A stretch of 30,627 bases of DNA from Gallibacterium faecale (GTDB lineage Bacteria > Pseudomonadota > Gammaproteobacteria > Enterobacterales > Pasteurellaceae). The stretch covers positions 1-30,627 of the forward strand of contig NZ_JAQIBB010000055.1 of the NCBI RefSeq assembly GCF_027920745.1, in the 5' to 3' direction. Below, one piece after another: positions 22,189 to 30,608 of the stretch. A model generated the notes under the pieces. The model was not told the origin of the DNA, did not search any database, and was given only the letters and a program-made list of their open reading frames with translations. Position numbers and translations under genes: made by a program. Each line of letters starts with the position of its first letter. Within the stretch, counting starts at the first letter, position 1.

Positions 22189-23865
22189 TCAACTTGCTAA
22201 AGCTAATAATTCTTGTGCATTTGCTAATGAAGTTTGAGTTACTTCACTGCCACCTAATAAACGCCCTAACTCTTTCACTCTTTCATCATTATTTAACAGC
22301 ATCACTTTTGTTTCTGTCTTACCTGATTTACAGAATTTCTCAACTTTATAATGATGATGACCATGCGAAGCAACTTGTGGTAAGTGGGTAATACATAAAA
22401 TCTGTACAGACTCGCCAAGTGAACGCAATAATTTTCCAACTACATTAGCTGTTGCGCCACTAATCCCGACATCAATTTCATCAAAAATAATTGTTGGTAC
22501 TGCATTCTTATCAGAAGTAAGAGTTTGTAATACCAATGCAATACGAGACAGCTCCCCACCTGAAGCATTCTTATGCAACGGCTGTGCGGTTTCACCTAAA
22601 TTACTCATTAACATAAATGTAATTTGGTCAAATCCATTCACGGACAATTTTTCTTTATCTGCAACACATTGAATATCAAACTCCGCATTCTCCATCGCAA
22701 GTTGTTTAATTTGTTGTGTAACTGATTTCGCTAATAAAATTGCACCTTGCTGACGACGTTCAGATAATTGCTGGGCAACGGATAAAACATCTTGGTAAGC
22801 TTGCTGTTCCAACATAACAAGCTGATCTTCACCTTCAATATATTCTGCTAATGTTTCATATTCTCTTTTTAAGAGTTGATGATAGGAAGGAAGATCAGCT
22901 ACTGCTACATGATGTTTTTGCGCTAATTGCAATGCTTGCTTAATCCGAATTTCAGTATGCGCTAATAATTCAGGATCATCCTCAATACGATAAGCCAAAT
23001 GTTGAATTTCGGAAAACGCTTCTTGGATATAAATTTGTGCTTGTTGAATTAACTGCTGCGCATTATGAAATTGCTCATCAGCTTCCACCAATTCATCAAC
23101 ATAATGTGCTGCTCTGCTTAATAAATTCTCAATATTAGCAGTTTCATTTTCTGCTAATAATTGCAATACCGCTTGAGACCCCTTCGTCAATAGATCACTA
23201 TTAGCAAGTCGTTTTTGTGTCATATCGAGTTCTTCAAACTCACCTGCTTTTAAAGCAAAATCATTTAATTCCTCAATTTGATAATGCAACAACTGCTTTC
23301 TTGCTTCATTTTCTGCACATTGTTGACGAAATTCAGTAAGATTTTTTTGTTGTTTTTTCCAATAATGATACTGTTCTGCAAGTTGTTGTAACAAGCTACG
23401 GTTGTGACAAAATGCATCTAACAGCGATAATTGATAATCCGGTTTTAACAAGCGTTGAGATGAATGTTGCCCACTAATTTGTACTAATAAATCACCTAAC
23501 TCTCGTAATTGAGCCGCAGGGACAGGTTGATTATTGATAAACCCTTTTGAACGCCCATCAGCACTAATAGTTCGCCGTAAAATACACTCATCTGGAGAAT
23601 CTTCATCATCTAACTCATGTGCTCTTAGCCATTGTTGTGCTTCTAAATTTTCTTGTAGAGAAAATACCGCACTCACATCTGCTCTTGATTCACCTGAACG
23701 TAACATACTACTTTCAACACGTTGCCCTAAACACACTTCTAACGCATCAAGAGCAATCGATTTTCCTGCTCCGGTTTCTCCCGTAACAACTGACATTCCT
23801 TGAGCAAAATCAAGCGTAAGATGATTAACAATAGCAAAATTATTGATTTGTAATTGAATGAGCAT
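22189..23865 (-). CDS. recN: DNA repair protein RecN
   Basis: An SMC-like ATPase that acts early in recombinational double-strand-break repair in the cytoplasm. The 558-aa protein has Walker A VVTGETGAGKSIALDALEVC (GETGAGKS at 29-36), a long central coiled coil rich in Gln, Glu and Leu (about 160-360), ABC signature NASGGELSRIALVLQ, and Walker B IIFDEIDVGISGATANVVGK. Length is normal (E. coli 553). GGAGG lies just upstream of ATG 23865. It follows nadK in the same direction with a 72-bp gap that contains a LexA box, so it has its own SOS promoter, as in E. coli. Confidence 0.95.
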   Translation of the reverse strand: MLIQLQINNFAIVNHLTLDFAQGMSVVTGETGAGKSIALDALEVCLGQRVESSMLRSGESRADVSAVFSLQENLEAQQWLRAHELDDEDSPDECILRRTISADGRSKGFINNQPVPAAQLRELGDLLVQISGQHSSQRLLKPDYQLSLLDAFCHNRSLLQQLAEQYHYWKKQQKNLTEFRQQCAENEARKQLLHYQIEELNDFALKAGEFEELDMTQKRLANSDLLTKGSQAVLQLLAENETANIENLLSRAAHYVDELVEADEQFHNAQQLIQQAQIYIQEAFSEIQHLAYRIEDDPELLAHTEIRIKQALQLAQKHHVAVADLPSYHQLLKREYETLAEYIEGEDQLVMLEQQAYQDVLSVAQQLSERRQQGAILLAKSVTQQIKQLAMENAEFDIQCVADKEKLSVNGFDQITFMLMSNLGETAQPLHKNASGGELSRIALVLQTLTSDKNAVPTIIFDEIDVGISGATANVVGKLLRSLGESVQILCITHLPQVASHGHHHYKVEKFCKSGKTETKVMLLNNDERVKELGRLLGGSEVTQTSLANAQELLALAS

Positions 23866-23893
23866 AAGAAACCTCCAATACTGTATAAATATC

Positions 23894-23921
23894 AGTATAT
23901 ACTGTTTTTTTATACAGTAAA
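23894..23921 (-). promoter_or_regulatory. recN SOS promoter with LexA box
   Basis: TACTGTTTTTTTATACAGTA (23900-23919) contains CTGT-N8-ACAG, a full LexA box with perfect TACTGT/ACAGTA arms. On the minus strand it sits inside a promoter with TTTACT (23921-23916) and TATACT (23899-23894), 16 bp apart. A second, one-base-short box-like repeat lies at 23879-23897. Confidence 0.85.
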
Positions 23922-23937
23922 GTATTTCTTATCTCCA

Positions 23938-24858
23938 TTAGAATAATTTTTTCAACCAACCTAATTTAGAACTTAGAATGTTGTAATAGTTGTAATCTTG
24001 CAGATGTAACAACTTCATTCGTAAATCGCTTTTCTTCACCACAATAACATCATCAATACAGAATGGAATATTGACCTGACTATCACAACTCACTTCCAGT
24101 TGTCTGACATTATATTGCGCAAAACGGAAATGTAGTTTGCTGTCACCATCTACCACTAAAGGTCGGGAGGATAAGGTATGTGGGAACATTGGTACTAGGG
24201 TAATCGCATTGAGTAATGGCGTTAAAATTGGCCCACCAGCAGATAATGAATAAGCGGTTGATCCTGTTGGCGTTGCAATAATTAATCCATCAGAGCGTTG
24301 TGAAAAGCAGAATTTATCATTGATATAGACCTGAAAATCAATCATATGTGCGATTTTTGCGGGATGAATAACAACCTCATTAATAGCTTGATTTGATGAA
24401 ATCACTTCACCATTTCGTTCTACATACACATCAAGTAAAAAACGTTCTTCTACAAAGAATTCGCCACGATCTAAACAAGCTGATAGCTGTTCATACACCT
24501 GATCTGGGTCAATATCTGTTAAAAAACCTAAATTCCCTCGATTAATGCCAATTAACGCAGTGTTATACCGTGAAAGAACTCGTGCTTTCCCTAGCATATT
24601 GCCATCACCACCAATCACAATAACTAATTCAGCAGCTTCACCAATTTCATCTAAAGTCGCAATAAAACGCGATTCTAGACCTAAAGCTAGACCTACTTCA
24701 GGTTCGACTAAAACATGATAACCACGATGTCTTAACCAAATAAATAGATCTTGGTGCATCTGTAATCTATCATCATGGCGTGGTTTACCCACAACGCCGA
24801 TGGTTCTAAATGAGCGATGCAATGAATGACGATGTTCCTTTGTGTTAAATTCTTGCAT
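23938..24858 (-). CDS. nadK: NAD kinase
   Basis: Phosphorylates NAD to NADP in the cytoplasm. The 306-aa protein has the diagnostic GGDG in VIVIGGDGNMLGKAR (83-86), the following GINRGNLGFLTDIDPDQV, and the second conserved block IIATPTGSTAYSLSAGGPIL. An N-terminal extension of about ten residues (MQEFNTKEHRHSLHRSFRTI) precedes the usual start of the fold; its ATG at 24858 lacks a strong SD, so a shorter start is possible but no better Met is near. It is divergent from grpE and leads to recN, the same grpE/nadK/recN arrangement as in E. coli. Confidence 0.95.
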   Translation of the reverse strand: MQEFNTKEHRHSLHRSFRTIGVVGKPRHDDRLQMHQDLFIWLRHRGYHVLVEPEVGLALGLESRFIATLDEIGEAAELVIVIGGDGNMLGKARVLSRYNTALIGINRGNLGFLTDIDPDQVYEQLSACLDRGEFFVEERFLLDVYVERNGEVISSNQAINEVVIHPAKIAHMIDFQVYINDKFCFSQRSDGLIIATPTGSTAYSLSAGGPILTPLLNAITLVPMFPHTLSSRPLVVDGDSKLHFRFAQYNVRQLEVSCDSQVNIPFCIDDVIVVKKSDLRMKLLHLQDYNYYNILSSKLGWLKKLF

Positions 24859-24888
24859 AACAATTACCCAGTTGATAATGTTTCAATC

Positions 24889-24914
24889 CTTGAATTGCTC
24901 GAAATGCGTCATAT
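24889..24914 (+). promoter_or_regulatory. Possible sigma-32 promoter of grpE
   Basis: CTTGAA (24889-24894) followed after 12 bp by CGTCATAT (24907-24914) resembles the sigma-32 -35 and CCCCATnT -10. The -10 has two mismatches and the spacing is at the short end. grpE is a classical heat-shock gene. A vegetative alternative is TTGACT (24940-24945), whose best -10 (AATAAT, 24965-24970) has a long 19-bp spacer. Confidence 0.4.
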
Positions 24915-25038
24915 ATTAGCACAACTTTTGCCGATAAATTTGACTTAATCACACTCTGTGAGTGAATAATTAGCGGCAATAGTATTTTTTTGTTAAACTA
25001 GCGCGCGTTAAAGCATATATTTGATTTTGGAGAAAACT

Positions 25039-25638
25039 ATGTCTGAACAGCAAACAACTACTGAAGAACAAGTACTAAATAAAGAAGAATTAAATGAACA
25101 AGTCACTGAGAATAATCAAGAACAAGAAATAGAAACCGCCAATGCAGAAGTTGATCCATTGACTGAAGCACTCGCAAAAATTCAAGATTTAGAAAGCCAA
25201 TTAGAAGAAGCTGCAAAAAAAGAACAAGATATTTTATTAAGAACGCGTGCTGAAATTGATAATATCCGCCGCCGTACAGAAGCCGATGTAGAAAAAGCAC
25301 ATAAATTTGGATTAGAAAAATTCGCGAAAGAAATTTTAAATGTTATTGATAACTTAGAACGTGCAGCAGCAACCCCAAACACTTCAGAAGATGAAAGCGT
25401 AAAAGCGTTATTTGATGGTGTTGAACTCACATTAAAAGATCTAATTTCTACTGTGGCTAAATTTGGTATTGAACCTGTCGGTGTGGTTGGTGAAACCTTT
25501 AACCCAGATTTACATCAAGCTATCTCAATGCAACCAACTGAGGGCTTTACCACAAATCAAATTACTACCGTGTTACAAAAAGGCTATTTATTAAACGGTC
25601 GTGTTATTCGCCCTGCAATGGTAATGATTGCAGCTTAA
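25039..25638 (+). CDS. grpE: Nucleotide exchange factor GrpE
   Basis: Stimulates ADP release from DnaK in the cytoplasmic Hsp70 cycle. From the ATG at 25039 it is 199 aa (E. coli 197). An acidic disordered N-terminus (MSEQQTTTEEQVLNKEELNE) is followed by a long coiled-coil dimer helix (about 44-100; QDLESQLEEAAKKEQDILLR, then NIRRRTEADVEKAHKFGLEK) and a beta domain ending GYLLNGRVIRPAMVMIA, the family signature. TGGAG (25028-25032) is a good SD for 25039; an upstream TTG at 25021 would include the SD in the coding frame. dnaK and dnaJ are not in the window. Confidence 0.95.
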   Translation: MSEQQTTTEEQVLNKEELNEQVTENNQEQEIETANAEVDPLTEALAKIQDLESQLEEAAKKEQDILLRTRAEIDNIRRRTEADVEKAHKFGLEKFAKEILNVIDNLERAAATPNTSEDESVKALFDGVELTLKDLISTVAKFGIEPVGVVGETFNPDLHQAISMQPTEGFTTNQITTVLQKGYLLNGRVIRPAMVMIAA

Positions 25639-25650
25639 TTGTTTTTACCT

Positions 25651-25676
25651 AAGCCTCTTATGCAAGAGGCTTTTCT
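25651..25676 (+). terminator. Terminator after grpE
   Basis: A perfect 9-bp stem, AAGCCTCTT (25651-25659) and AAGAGGCTT (25664-25672), has an ATGC loop, followed by TTCTTT. It sits 12 bp after the grpE stop. Confidence 0.85.
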
Positions 25677-25683
25677 TTATCTT

Positions 25684-25712
25684 TTGAATCCCCTTTCAAT
25701 ATTGATTAGAAT
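25684..25712 (+). promoter_or_regulatory. Probable sigma-70 promoter of lolB-ispE
   Basis: TTGAAT (25684-25689; 4/6) and TAGAAT (25707-25712; 5/6) are separated by exactly 17 bp, between the grpE terminator and the lolB start. Confidence 0.55.
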
Positions 25713-25743
25713 AACCTCTCTTTCATTACACAGGGAATCTATT

Positions 25744-26373
25744 GTGATTAACAGAACACCTTTACGTCTTGCGCTTATTTCAAGTTTGACCCTTTTATTT
25801 ATTGGTTGTGCTAGTCAAGAACAATTTAGTACACCAGAAGTGACACTTCCACACACTAATCCTATTTGGCAACAGCATCAACAAGCAGTCAATGCAATTT
25901 CACATTACGCGGCTGATGGTCAATTAGGTTATATTGGTAACAATAAACGTTTTTCATCTTCTTTTAACTGGCAATATCTTGGCGAACAACACTATCGCCT
26001 CTATTTTTCATCCTTGCTAAGTCGTAGTACTTTAACTATTGAGAAAACACCTACTAATACTGTAATTTTTGACAATAAAGGTAACTATTATGCTGACAAG
26101 GATATTCATCAACTGCTCCAAGATGTGATCGGTTTTGATTTCCCAGTAGAAGAATTTCCTAATTGGATTAAAGGCGTACCAGGTAACACGCAAACTTATG
26201 TTGTAAATCAACAAGGTTTATTAAGCCATTTCAATTATCAATGGCAAGGTGAAAACTGGAAAGCCCAATATATGAGCTATAACCAAAGCTTATCGCCTAA
26301 ATTACCAGAAAGTTTATTAATTAGTGGTCCTGATAAAAAACTAAAAATTCAAATTAAAGAATGGAAATTCTAA
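25744..26373 (+). CDS. lolB: Outer-membrane lipoprotein receptor LolB
   Basis: Receives lipoproteins from periplasmic LolA and inserts them in the outer membrane; itself a lipoprotein. A GTG start at 25744, with AGGGA 9 nt upstream, gives a lipoprotein signal peptide INRTPLRLALISSLTLLF ending in the lipobox IGC, with the acylated cysteine at about residue 20. The open frame extends further upstream through the terminator region, but that part has no SD and would bury the signal peptide. The 209-aa length fits LolB (E. coli 207). LSRSTLTIEKTPTNTVIFDN, FDFPVEEFPNWIKGVPG and FNYQWQGENW are family-like. Translationally coupled to ispE by a TAATG overlap; the lolB-ispE-prs order is as in Haemophilus and E. 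coli. Confidence 0.9.
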   Translation: MINRTPLRLALISSLTLLFIGCASQEQFSTPEVTLPHTNPIWQQHQQAVNAISHYAADGQLGYIGNNKRFSSSFNWQYLGEQHYRLYFSSLLSRSTLTIEKTPTNTVIFDNKGNYYADKDIHQLLQDVIGFDFPVEEFPNWIKGVPGNTQTYVVNQQGLLSHFNYQWQGENWKAQYMSYNQSLSPKLPESLLISGPDKKLKIQIKEWKF

Positions 26374-27251
26374 TGTCGGTAAATGATTCTATTGTGGGTA
26401 AAGCATTTCGCTTTCCTTGCCCAGGAAAATTAAATCTTTTTTTATATATTAATCACCGCCGAACTGATGGTTATCACGAATTACAAACACTGTTCCAATT
26501 TTTAGATTATGGTGATTGGTTAACCATTACAATTAATGACATTGGTAAGATTGAGTTAGCCGATCAATTAGCAGGTGTTGCTATGGAACAGAATCTTATT
26601 TACCGTGCTGCAACCTTATTACAAAAAACTACAAATACCCAATTTGGTGCCACCATTCAATTAGAAAAACGATTACCCATGGGCGGTGGTGTAGGTGGTG
26701 GTTCTTCTGATGCTGCAACTACCTTAGTGGCATTAAACTTTTTATGGCAAACTCACCTACCCTTGGAAACATTAGCTGAATTAGGCTTACAACTTGGTGC
26801 AGATGTTCCTATTTTTATTCATGGTAAAGCGGCTTTTGCTGAAGGTGTTGGTGAGAAAATTAGCTATTGCCAACCACAAGAGAAATATTATGTTGTAATA
26901 AAGCCTTCAGTAGATATCTCTACGGCAAAGATCTTCCAAGATCCTAATTTACCAAGACAAACGCCGAAAAAACCACTTGCGATATTACTTACAGAAAATT
27001 ATACAAACGATTGCGAAAAAGTTGTGCGAGATCACTATCCTGAGGTTGAACAAGCTATTCAGTGGTTGGTACAATATGCACCGCCCCGTTTAACAGGAAC
27101 TGGTGCGTGTATTTTTGCGGAATTTGACTCTCAAGAGCGTGCATTAGCTGTATTTCAACAACGCCCAGCCCATTTATCAGGGTTTGTTGCCAAAGGGGTA
27201 AATGAGTCGCCTTTATATCTTACTCTTAAGCAATTACAAAAATATTTTTAG
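26373..27251 (+). CDS. ispE: 4-diphosphocytidyl-2-C-methyl-D-erythritol kinase
   Basis: Phosphorylates CDP-methylerythritol at the 2-hydroxyl in the MEP isoprenoid pathway; a GHMP kinase. From ATG 26373 it is 292 aa. K19 in FPCPGKLNLFLYI is the conserved active-site lysine, the ATP loop is LPMGGGVGGGSSDAATTLVA (101-120), and D144 in LGADVPIFIHG is the catalytic aspartate. The later RLTGTGACIFAEFDS is also typical. The lolB stop overlaps this ATG (TAATG), and GGAA upstream can serve as SD. An in-frame ATG at 26361 lies inside lolB with no SD and is less likely. prs follows 48 bp later. Confidence 0.95.
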   Translation: MSVNDSIVGKAFRFPCPGKLNLFLYINHRRTDGYHELQTLFQFLDYGDWLTITINDIGKIELADQLAGVAMEQNLIYRAATLLQKTTNTQFGATIQLEKRLPMGGGVGGGSSDAATTLVALNFLWQTHLPLETLAELGLQLGADVPIFIHGKAAFAEGVGEKISYCQPQEKYYVVIKPSVDISTAKIFQDPNLPRQTPKKPLAILLTENYTNDCEKVVRDHYPEVEQAIQWLVQYAPPRLTGTGACIFAEFDSQERALAVFQQRPAHLSGFVAKGVNESPLYLTLKQLQKYF

Positions 27252-27299
27252 TGGATTGTTTTTCAATCTGGATCTTTAACACCAAAACCGAGGTTTACA

Positions 27300-28250
27300 A
27301 TGCCTGACATTAAGCTGTTTGCTGGTAACGCAACACCAGAACTAGCAAAGAAAATTTCTGAACGTCTTTATACTTCTCTTAGTGATGCAATCGTTGGCCG
27401 TTTTAGCGATGGCGAAATCCAAGTCCAAATTAATGAAAATGTGCGTGGTTCCGATGTATTTATCGTTCAATCTACTTGCGCACCAACCAACGATAACCTG
27501 ATGGAACTTGTCGTAATGATTGATGCATTACGTCGTGCTTCTGCTGGTCGTATTACTGCAGTAGTGCCTTACTTCGGTTATGCACGTCAAGATCGTCGTG
27601 TGCGTTCTGCTCGTGTACCAATTACGGCAAAAGTTGTCGCAGATATTTTATCTAATGTTGGCGTTGACCGTGTTTTAACTTGTGACTTACACGCAGAACA
27701 AATTCAAGGTTTCTTTGATGTACCTGTTGATAACGTTTTCGGTTCTCCTGTCTTAATTGACGATATTTTGAAAAAACAAGATTTAGAAAATCCAATCGTC
27801 GTTTCTCCAGATATTGGTGGTGTGGTGCGTGCGAGAGCGGTTGCTAAATTATTAAATGATACCGATATGGCAATTATTGATAAACGCCGTCCACGTGCTA
27901 ATGTTGCTCAAGTAATGCATATTATTGGTGATGTTGCTGGTCGCGATTGTGTTTTAGTTGATGATATGATCGATACTGGTGGTACATTATGTAAAGCAGC
28001 AGAAGCATTAAAAGAACGTGGTGCAAAACGTGTATTTGCTTATGCAACTCATGCGGTATTCTCTGGTTCTGCGGCTAAAAATATTGCAAGCCCAGCCTTA
28101 GATGAAATTGTGGTAACTGATACTATTCCACTTCGTCCAGAAATCATTGCACTTAATAAAGTAAGAGTCTTAACTTTATCTGGTATGTTAGCTGAAGCGA
28201 TTCGTCGTATTAGCAATGAAGAGTCTATTTCAGCAATGTTTAATAACTAA
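27300..28250 (+). CDS. prs: Ribose-phosphate pyrophosphokinase
   Basis: Makes PRPP from ribose 5-phosphate and ATP, feeding purine, pyrimidine, histidine, tryptophan and NAD synthesis. The 316-aa length is normal. H131 in VLTCDLHAEQIQGFFDVP and K195 in IIDKRRPRANV are the catalytic residues; the PRPP loop is DDMIDTGGT (221-229); the flexible loop region is YFGYARQDRRVRSARVPITA. A GAGG SD precedes ATG 27300. Codon choice looks optimised compared with neighbours, consistent with high expression. It can be read with lolB-ispE; no terminator separates them. Confidence 0.97.
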   Translation: MPDIKLFAGNATPELAKKISERLYTSLSDAIVGRFSDGEIQVQINENVRGSDVFIVQSTCAPTNDNLMELVVMIDALRRASAGRITAVVPYFGYARQDRRVRSARVPITAKVVADILSNVGVDRVLTCDLHAEQIQGFFDVPVDNVFGSPVLIDDILKKQDLENPIVVSPDIGGVVRARAVAKLLNDTDMAIIDKRRPRANVAQVMHIIGDVAGRDCVLVDDMIDTGGTLCKAAEALKERGAKRVFAYATHAVFSGSAAKNIASPALDEIVVTDTIPLRPEIIALNKVRVLTLSGMLAEAIRRISNEESISAMFNN

Positions 28251-28271
28251 TTTAATTATTCTTAAACAGAA

Positions 28272-28302
28272 TAAACCCTGCCAAAGTGCAGGGTTTATTT
28301 TT
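28272..28302 (+). terminator. Terminator after prs
   Basis: A perfect 10-bp stem, TAAACCCTGC (28272-28281) and GCAGGGTTTA (28288-28297), has a 6-nt loop and is followed by five T residues. It lies 22 bp after the prs stop and is convergent with folC. Confidence 0.9.
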
Positions 28303-28327
28303 AGCATTGATCTCTTTCATTAATTAA

Positions 28328-29644
28328 TCATTCCAACAAAGCTAAAAAATCTGCTACTGTATGAAATGAGCCAAAAATCAAGATTAAATCATTTTTATTA
28401 CTCTGATTTAACGCATTTTTTATACCTTGTAACATTGAATCAACCGATTCTGAATTAACGTGTTTACCTTCTTTTCCAGCAATCACATTCAATTTTTGCT
28501 GTAATACTTTCCCAGTCTGTCCGCGCTCACCCGCTAGAGGAACACAAGTCCATTTAGAAACAAATGGTAATAATGGCTGTAATACCCTTGCTGCATCTTT
28601 ATCCTTTAAAATTCCACATACCGCATAGAGATGTTGATATTCTGTTTGTTGTAATTGTGTTGCTAAATAGCGCGCAGCATGAGGATTGTGTCCAACATCT
28701 AGTACAATTTGCGGCATAGTTTGTTCATTAAGCTTGAATCGCGTTGCTAATTGTTGTCGTTGTGCCGTCGTTAAACGTTGAAAACGCCCCGTCAATGTTA
28801 CTGTTGCCAGACTATCCACCACTACCTGTTTTTCAATCTTAAACGGAAGAAATTGTAAGGCAGCTAATGCCGTCACCGCATTTTGTAACGGGATATGACA
28901 TAAAGGTAGTTGCTGCCATTGTTGTTGTGAAGATTGCCAATTCCAGCTATTTTCGGTTTGTTGATAATCAAAATCTTGTCCTCGATACAATGTAGGGCAA
29001 GCTAATTTCTCGGCATAGGATTTAATTGAGTTTGGACAATCAGGTTCACCAACAACCAGCGGAATATGAGGACGACAAATTCCCGCCTTTTCAAAGCCAA
29101 TTTTTTCTCGGGTATCTCCTAAAAAAGCAATATGGTCAAGATCAATAGAAGTAATAATTGCTAAGTTAGTATCAATAATATTGGTCGCATCTAAACGTCC
29201 ACCTAATCCAACTTCTAAGATAATTACATCTAAATTCGCTTGTTCAAATAACCATAATGCCGCTAATGTACTAAACTCAAAATAGGTTAAAGACTCGGTG
29301 CGTTGAGATTCAATCGCAGAAAAAGCAGCGGTATGTTCCTGATCAGCAAGATCTTGCCCTTGAATTCTTACTCTCTCGTTATAACGTAAAATATGTGGCG
29401 ATGAATAAACACCTACACGATAACCTGCTTTTAATAATATGGTTTCTAGTAAACGACACGTTGTACCTTTTCCATTAGTTCCAGCAACGGTAATCACAAA
29501 TGCTTTAGGTTGTAATAAATTTAATTGTGCAGCGACTTTTTTAATTCGCTCCAATCCCATATCAATGTTTTTATTGTGTAGATGTTCTAAATACTCTAAC
29601 CACTCTGCTAGTGGTGTTGTTACTGTTAAATCACGTTTTATCAT
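28328..29644 (-). CDS. folC: Dihydrofolate synthase / folylpolyglutamate synthase
   Basis: A bifunctional cytoplasmic Mur-ligase-family enzyme that adds the first glutamate to dihydropteroate and extends the polyglutamate chain of folates. The 438-aa protein has P-loop VAGTNGKGTTCRLLETILLK (GTNGKGT at 55-61), SSPHILRYNERVRI, EVGLGGRLDATNIIDT with the family's LGGRLDATN, SIDLDHIAFLGDTREKIGFE (metal-binding His), ALAALQFLPF and LDVGHNPHAARYLATQL. It starts at ATG 29644. In E. coli and Haemophilus folC follows accD; here the upstream neighbour is a divergent membrane protein gene, so the accD link is broken. Confidence 0.94.
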   Translation of the reverse strand: MIKRDLTVTTPLAEWLEYLEHLHNKNIDMGLERIKKVAAQLNLLQPKAFVITVAGTNGKGTTCRLLETILLKAGYRVGVYSSPHILRYNERVRIQGQDLADQEHTAAFSAIESQRTESLTYFEFSTLAALWLFEQANLDVIILEVGLGGRLDATNIIDTNLAIITSIDLDHIAFLGDTREKIGFEKAGICRPHIPLVVGEPDCPNSIKSYAEKLACPTLYRGQDFDYQQTENSWNWQSSQQQWQQLPLCHIPLQNAVTALAALQFLPFKIEKQVVVDSLATVTLTGRFQRLTTAQRQQLATRFKLNEQTMPQIVLDVGHNPHAARYLATQLQQTEYQHLYAVCGILKDKDAARVLQPLLPFVSKWTCVPLAGERGQTGKVLQQKLNVIAGKEGKHVNSESVDSMLQGIKNALNQSNKNDLILIFGSFHTVADFLALLE

Positions 29645-29741
29645 ACATTATCCTTAGTTTCTGCTTGCGTATCATAGTGAATATTGCCTAAAATCGCCAG
29701 CTGTCAATTCATTCTCTAATTTGAATTTAATAGGAAAAAAT

Positions 29742-30608
29742 ATGTCATCTTTATTTATTGCCATTTTTTGTAGTGTGGCAGTGAGCGTTTTTTTGAAAAT
29801 CGCACGCAGCCAACAAATTGTGATTTCACAAGCTATTGCTTGTAATTACCTGATGGCAGGCGGTTTAACTTACTTTATTCTTCAACCTGATTTTATGGGC
29901 TTATCATTTAGCGATGCATTACGCCAAAATGAACATAGTGCTATTTTTCTATTACTCGGTTTTTTATTGCCAACAATTTTTTTAGTTATGGCAAAAGCTG
30001 TTGAATTTAATGGTATTGCTCGCGCTGATGCAGCACAACGCTTATCGCTATTTTTACCAATTCTAGCCGCTTTCTTATTTTTTAATGAGTCACTCACCAC
30101 ACAAAAAGGCATTGCGATTATTTCTGCTTTTCTTGCATTATTCGCGTTAGTATTTAAAAGTGGCTCACAAAACTCGGCAGGTGGTATTAAGGGATTCTTA
30201 CTGCTATTTTTGGTTTGGATTGGTTATGGCGTAATTGATATTTTATTTAAACAAATTGCAAAATTCGGGGTCGCTTTTCCATTTGCCTTATTTACTTCAT
30301 TTGTTATTGCTGGCTGCTTTATCTTTGCCTATTTAATTTTTACGAAAACTCGCTGGCAAGGCAAAAGTATGCTCGCTGGGTTATTATTAGGCGCATTAAA
30401 CTTCCTTAATATTCTGTTCTATATCAAGGCTCATCAACAATTAAGCGAAAATCCATCATTAGTCTTTGCAGGAATGAATATTGGGGTAATGATTTTAGGG
30501 GCTATTATTGGTTTAGTTGGCTTTAAAGAAAAACTGAATAAAGTTAATCTTATTGGTATTGGATTAGGGATTGTAGCAATTATTTTATTATTAGTTCCCG
30601 TTCTATAA
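29742..30608 (+). CDS. EamA/DMT-family membrane protein
   Basis: A 288-aa integral membrane protein with about ten hydrophobic helices in two similar halves, as in drug/metabolite transporter (EamA) proteins. Typical segments: AVEFNGIARADAAQRLSLFL with LPILAAFLFFNESL closing the first half, and AGMNIGVMILGAIIGLVGFK, then EKLNKVNLIGIGLGIVAIIL closing the second. I use ATG 29742, with AGGA 7-10 nt upstream; the frame extends to a TTG at 29721 that would contain the SD. The substrate is unknown, and no partner gene is nearby. It is divergent from folC, and its stop is 19 bp from the window edge. Confidence 0.8.
   Translation: MSSLFIAIFCSVAVSVFLKIARSQQIVISQAIACNYLMAGGLTYFILQPDFMGLSFSDALRQNEHSAIFLLLGFLLPTIFLVMAKAVEFNGIARADAAQRLSLFLPILAAFLFFNESLTTQKGIAIISAFLALFALVFKSGSQNSAGGIKGFLLLFLVWIGYGVIDILFKQIAKFGVAFPFALFTSFVIAGCFIFAYLIFTKTRWQGKSMLAGLLLGALNFLNILFYIKAHQQLSENPSLVFAGMNIGVMILGAIIGLVGFKEKLNKVNLIGIGLGIVAIILLLVPVL

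Noticed and set aside
24949..24961. TCACA-CTC-TGTGA palindrome upstream of grpE
   Set aside because: It is the CRP half-sites in inverted order and too short a spacer; no known regulator fits with confidence.
25639..25743. Reading lolB from just after the grpE stop
   Set aside because: This would translate through the grpE terminator and promoter and place 35 residues before a lipoprotein signal peptide.
27286..27297. AAACC-GA-GGTTT inverted repeat before prs as a PurR-type operator
   Set aside because: It lacks the GCAAACG core of PurR sites and contains the SD; the short symmetry may be chance.
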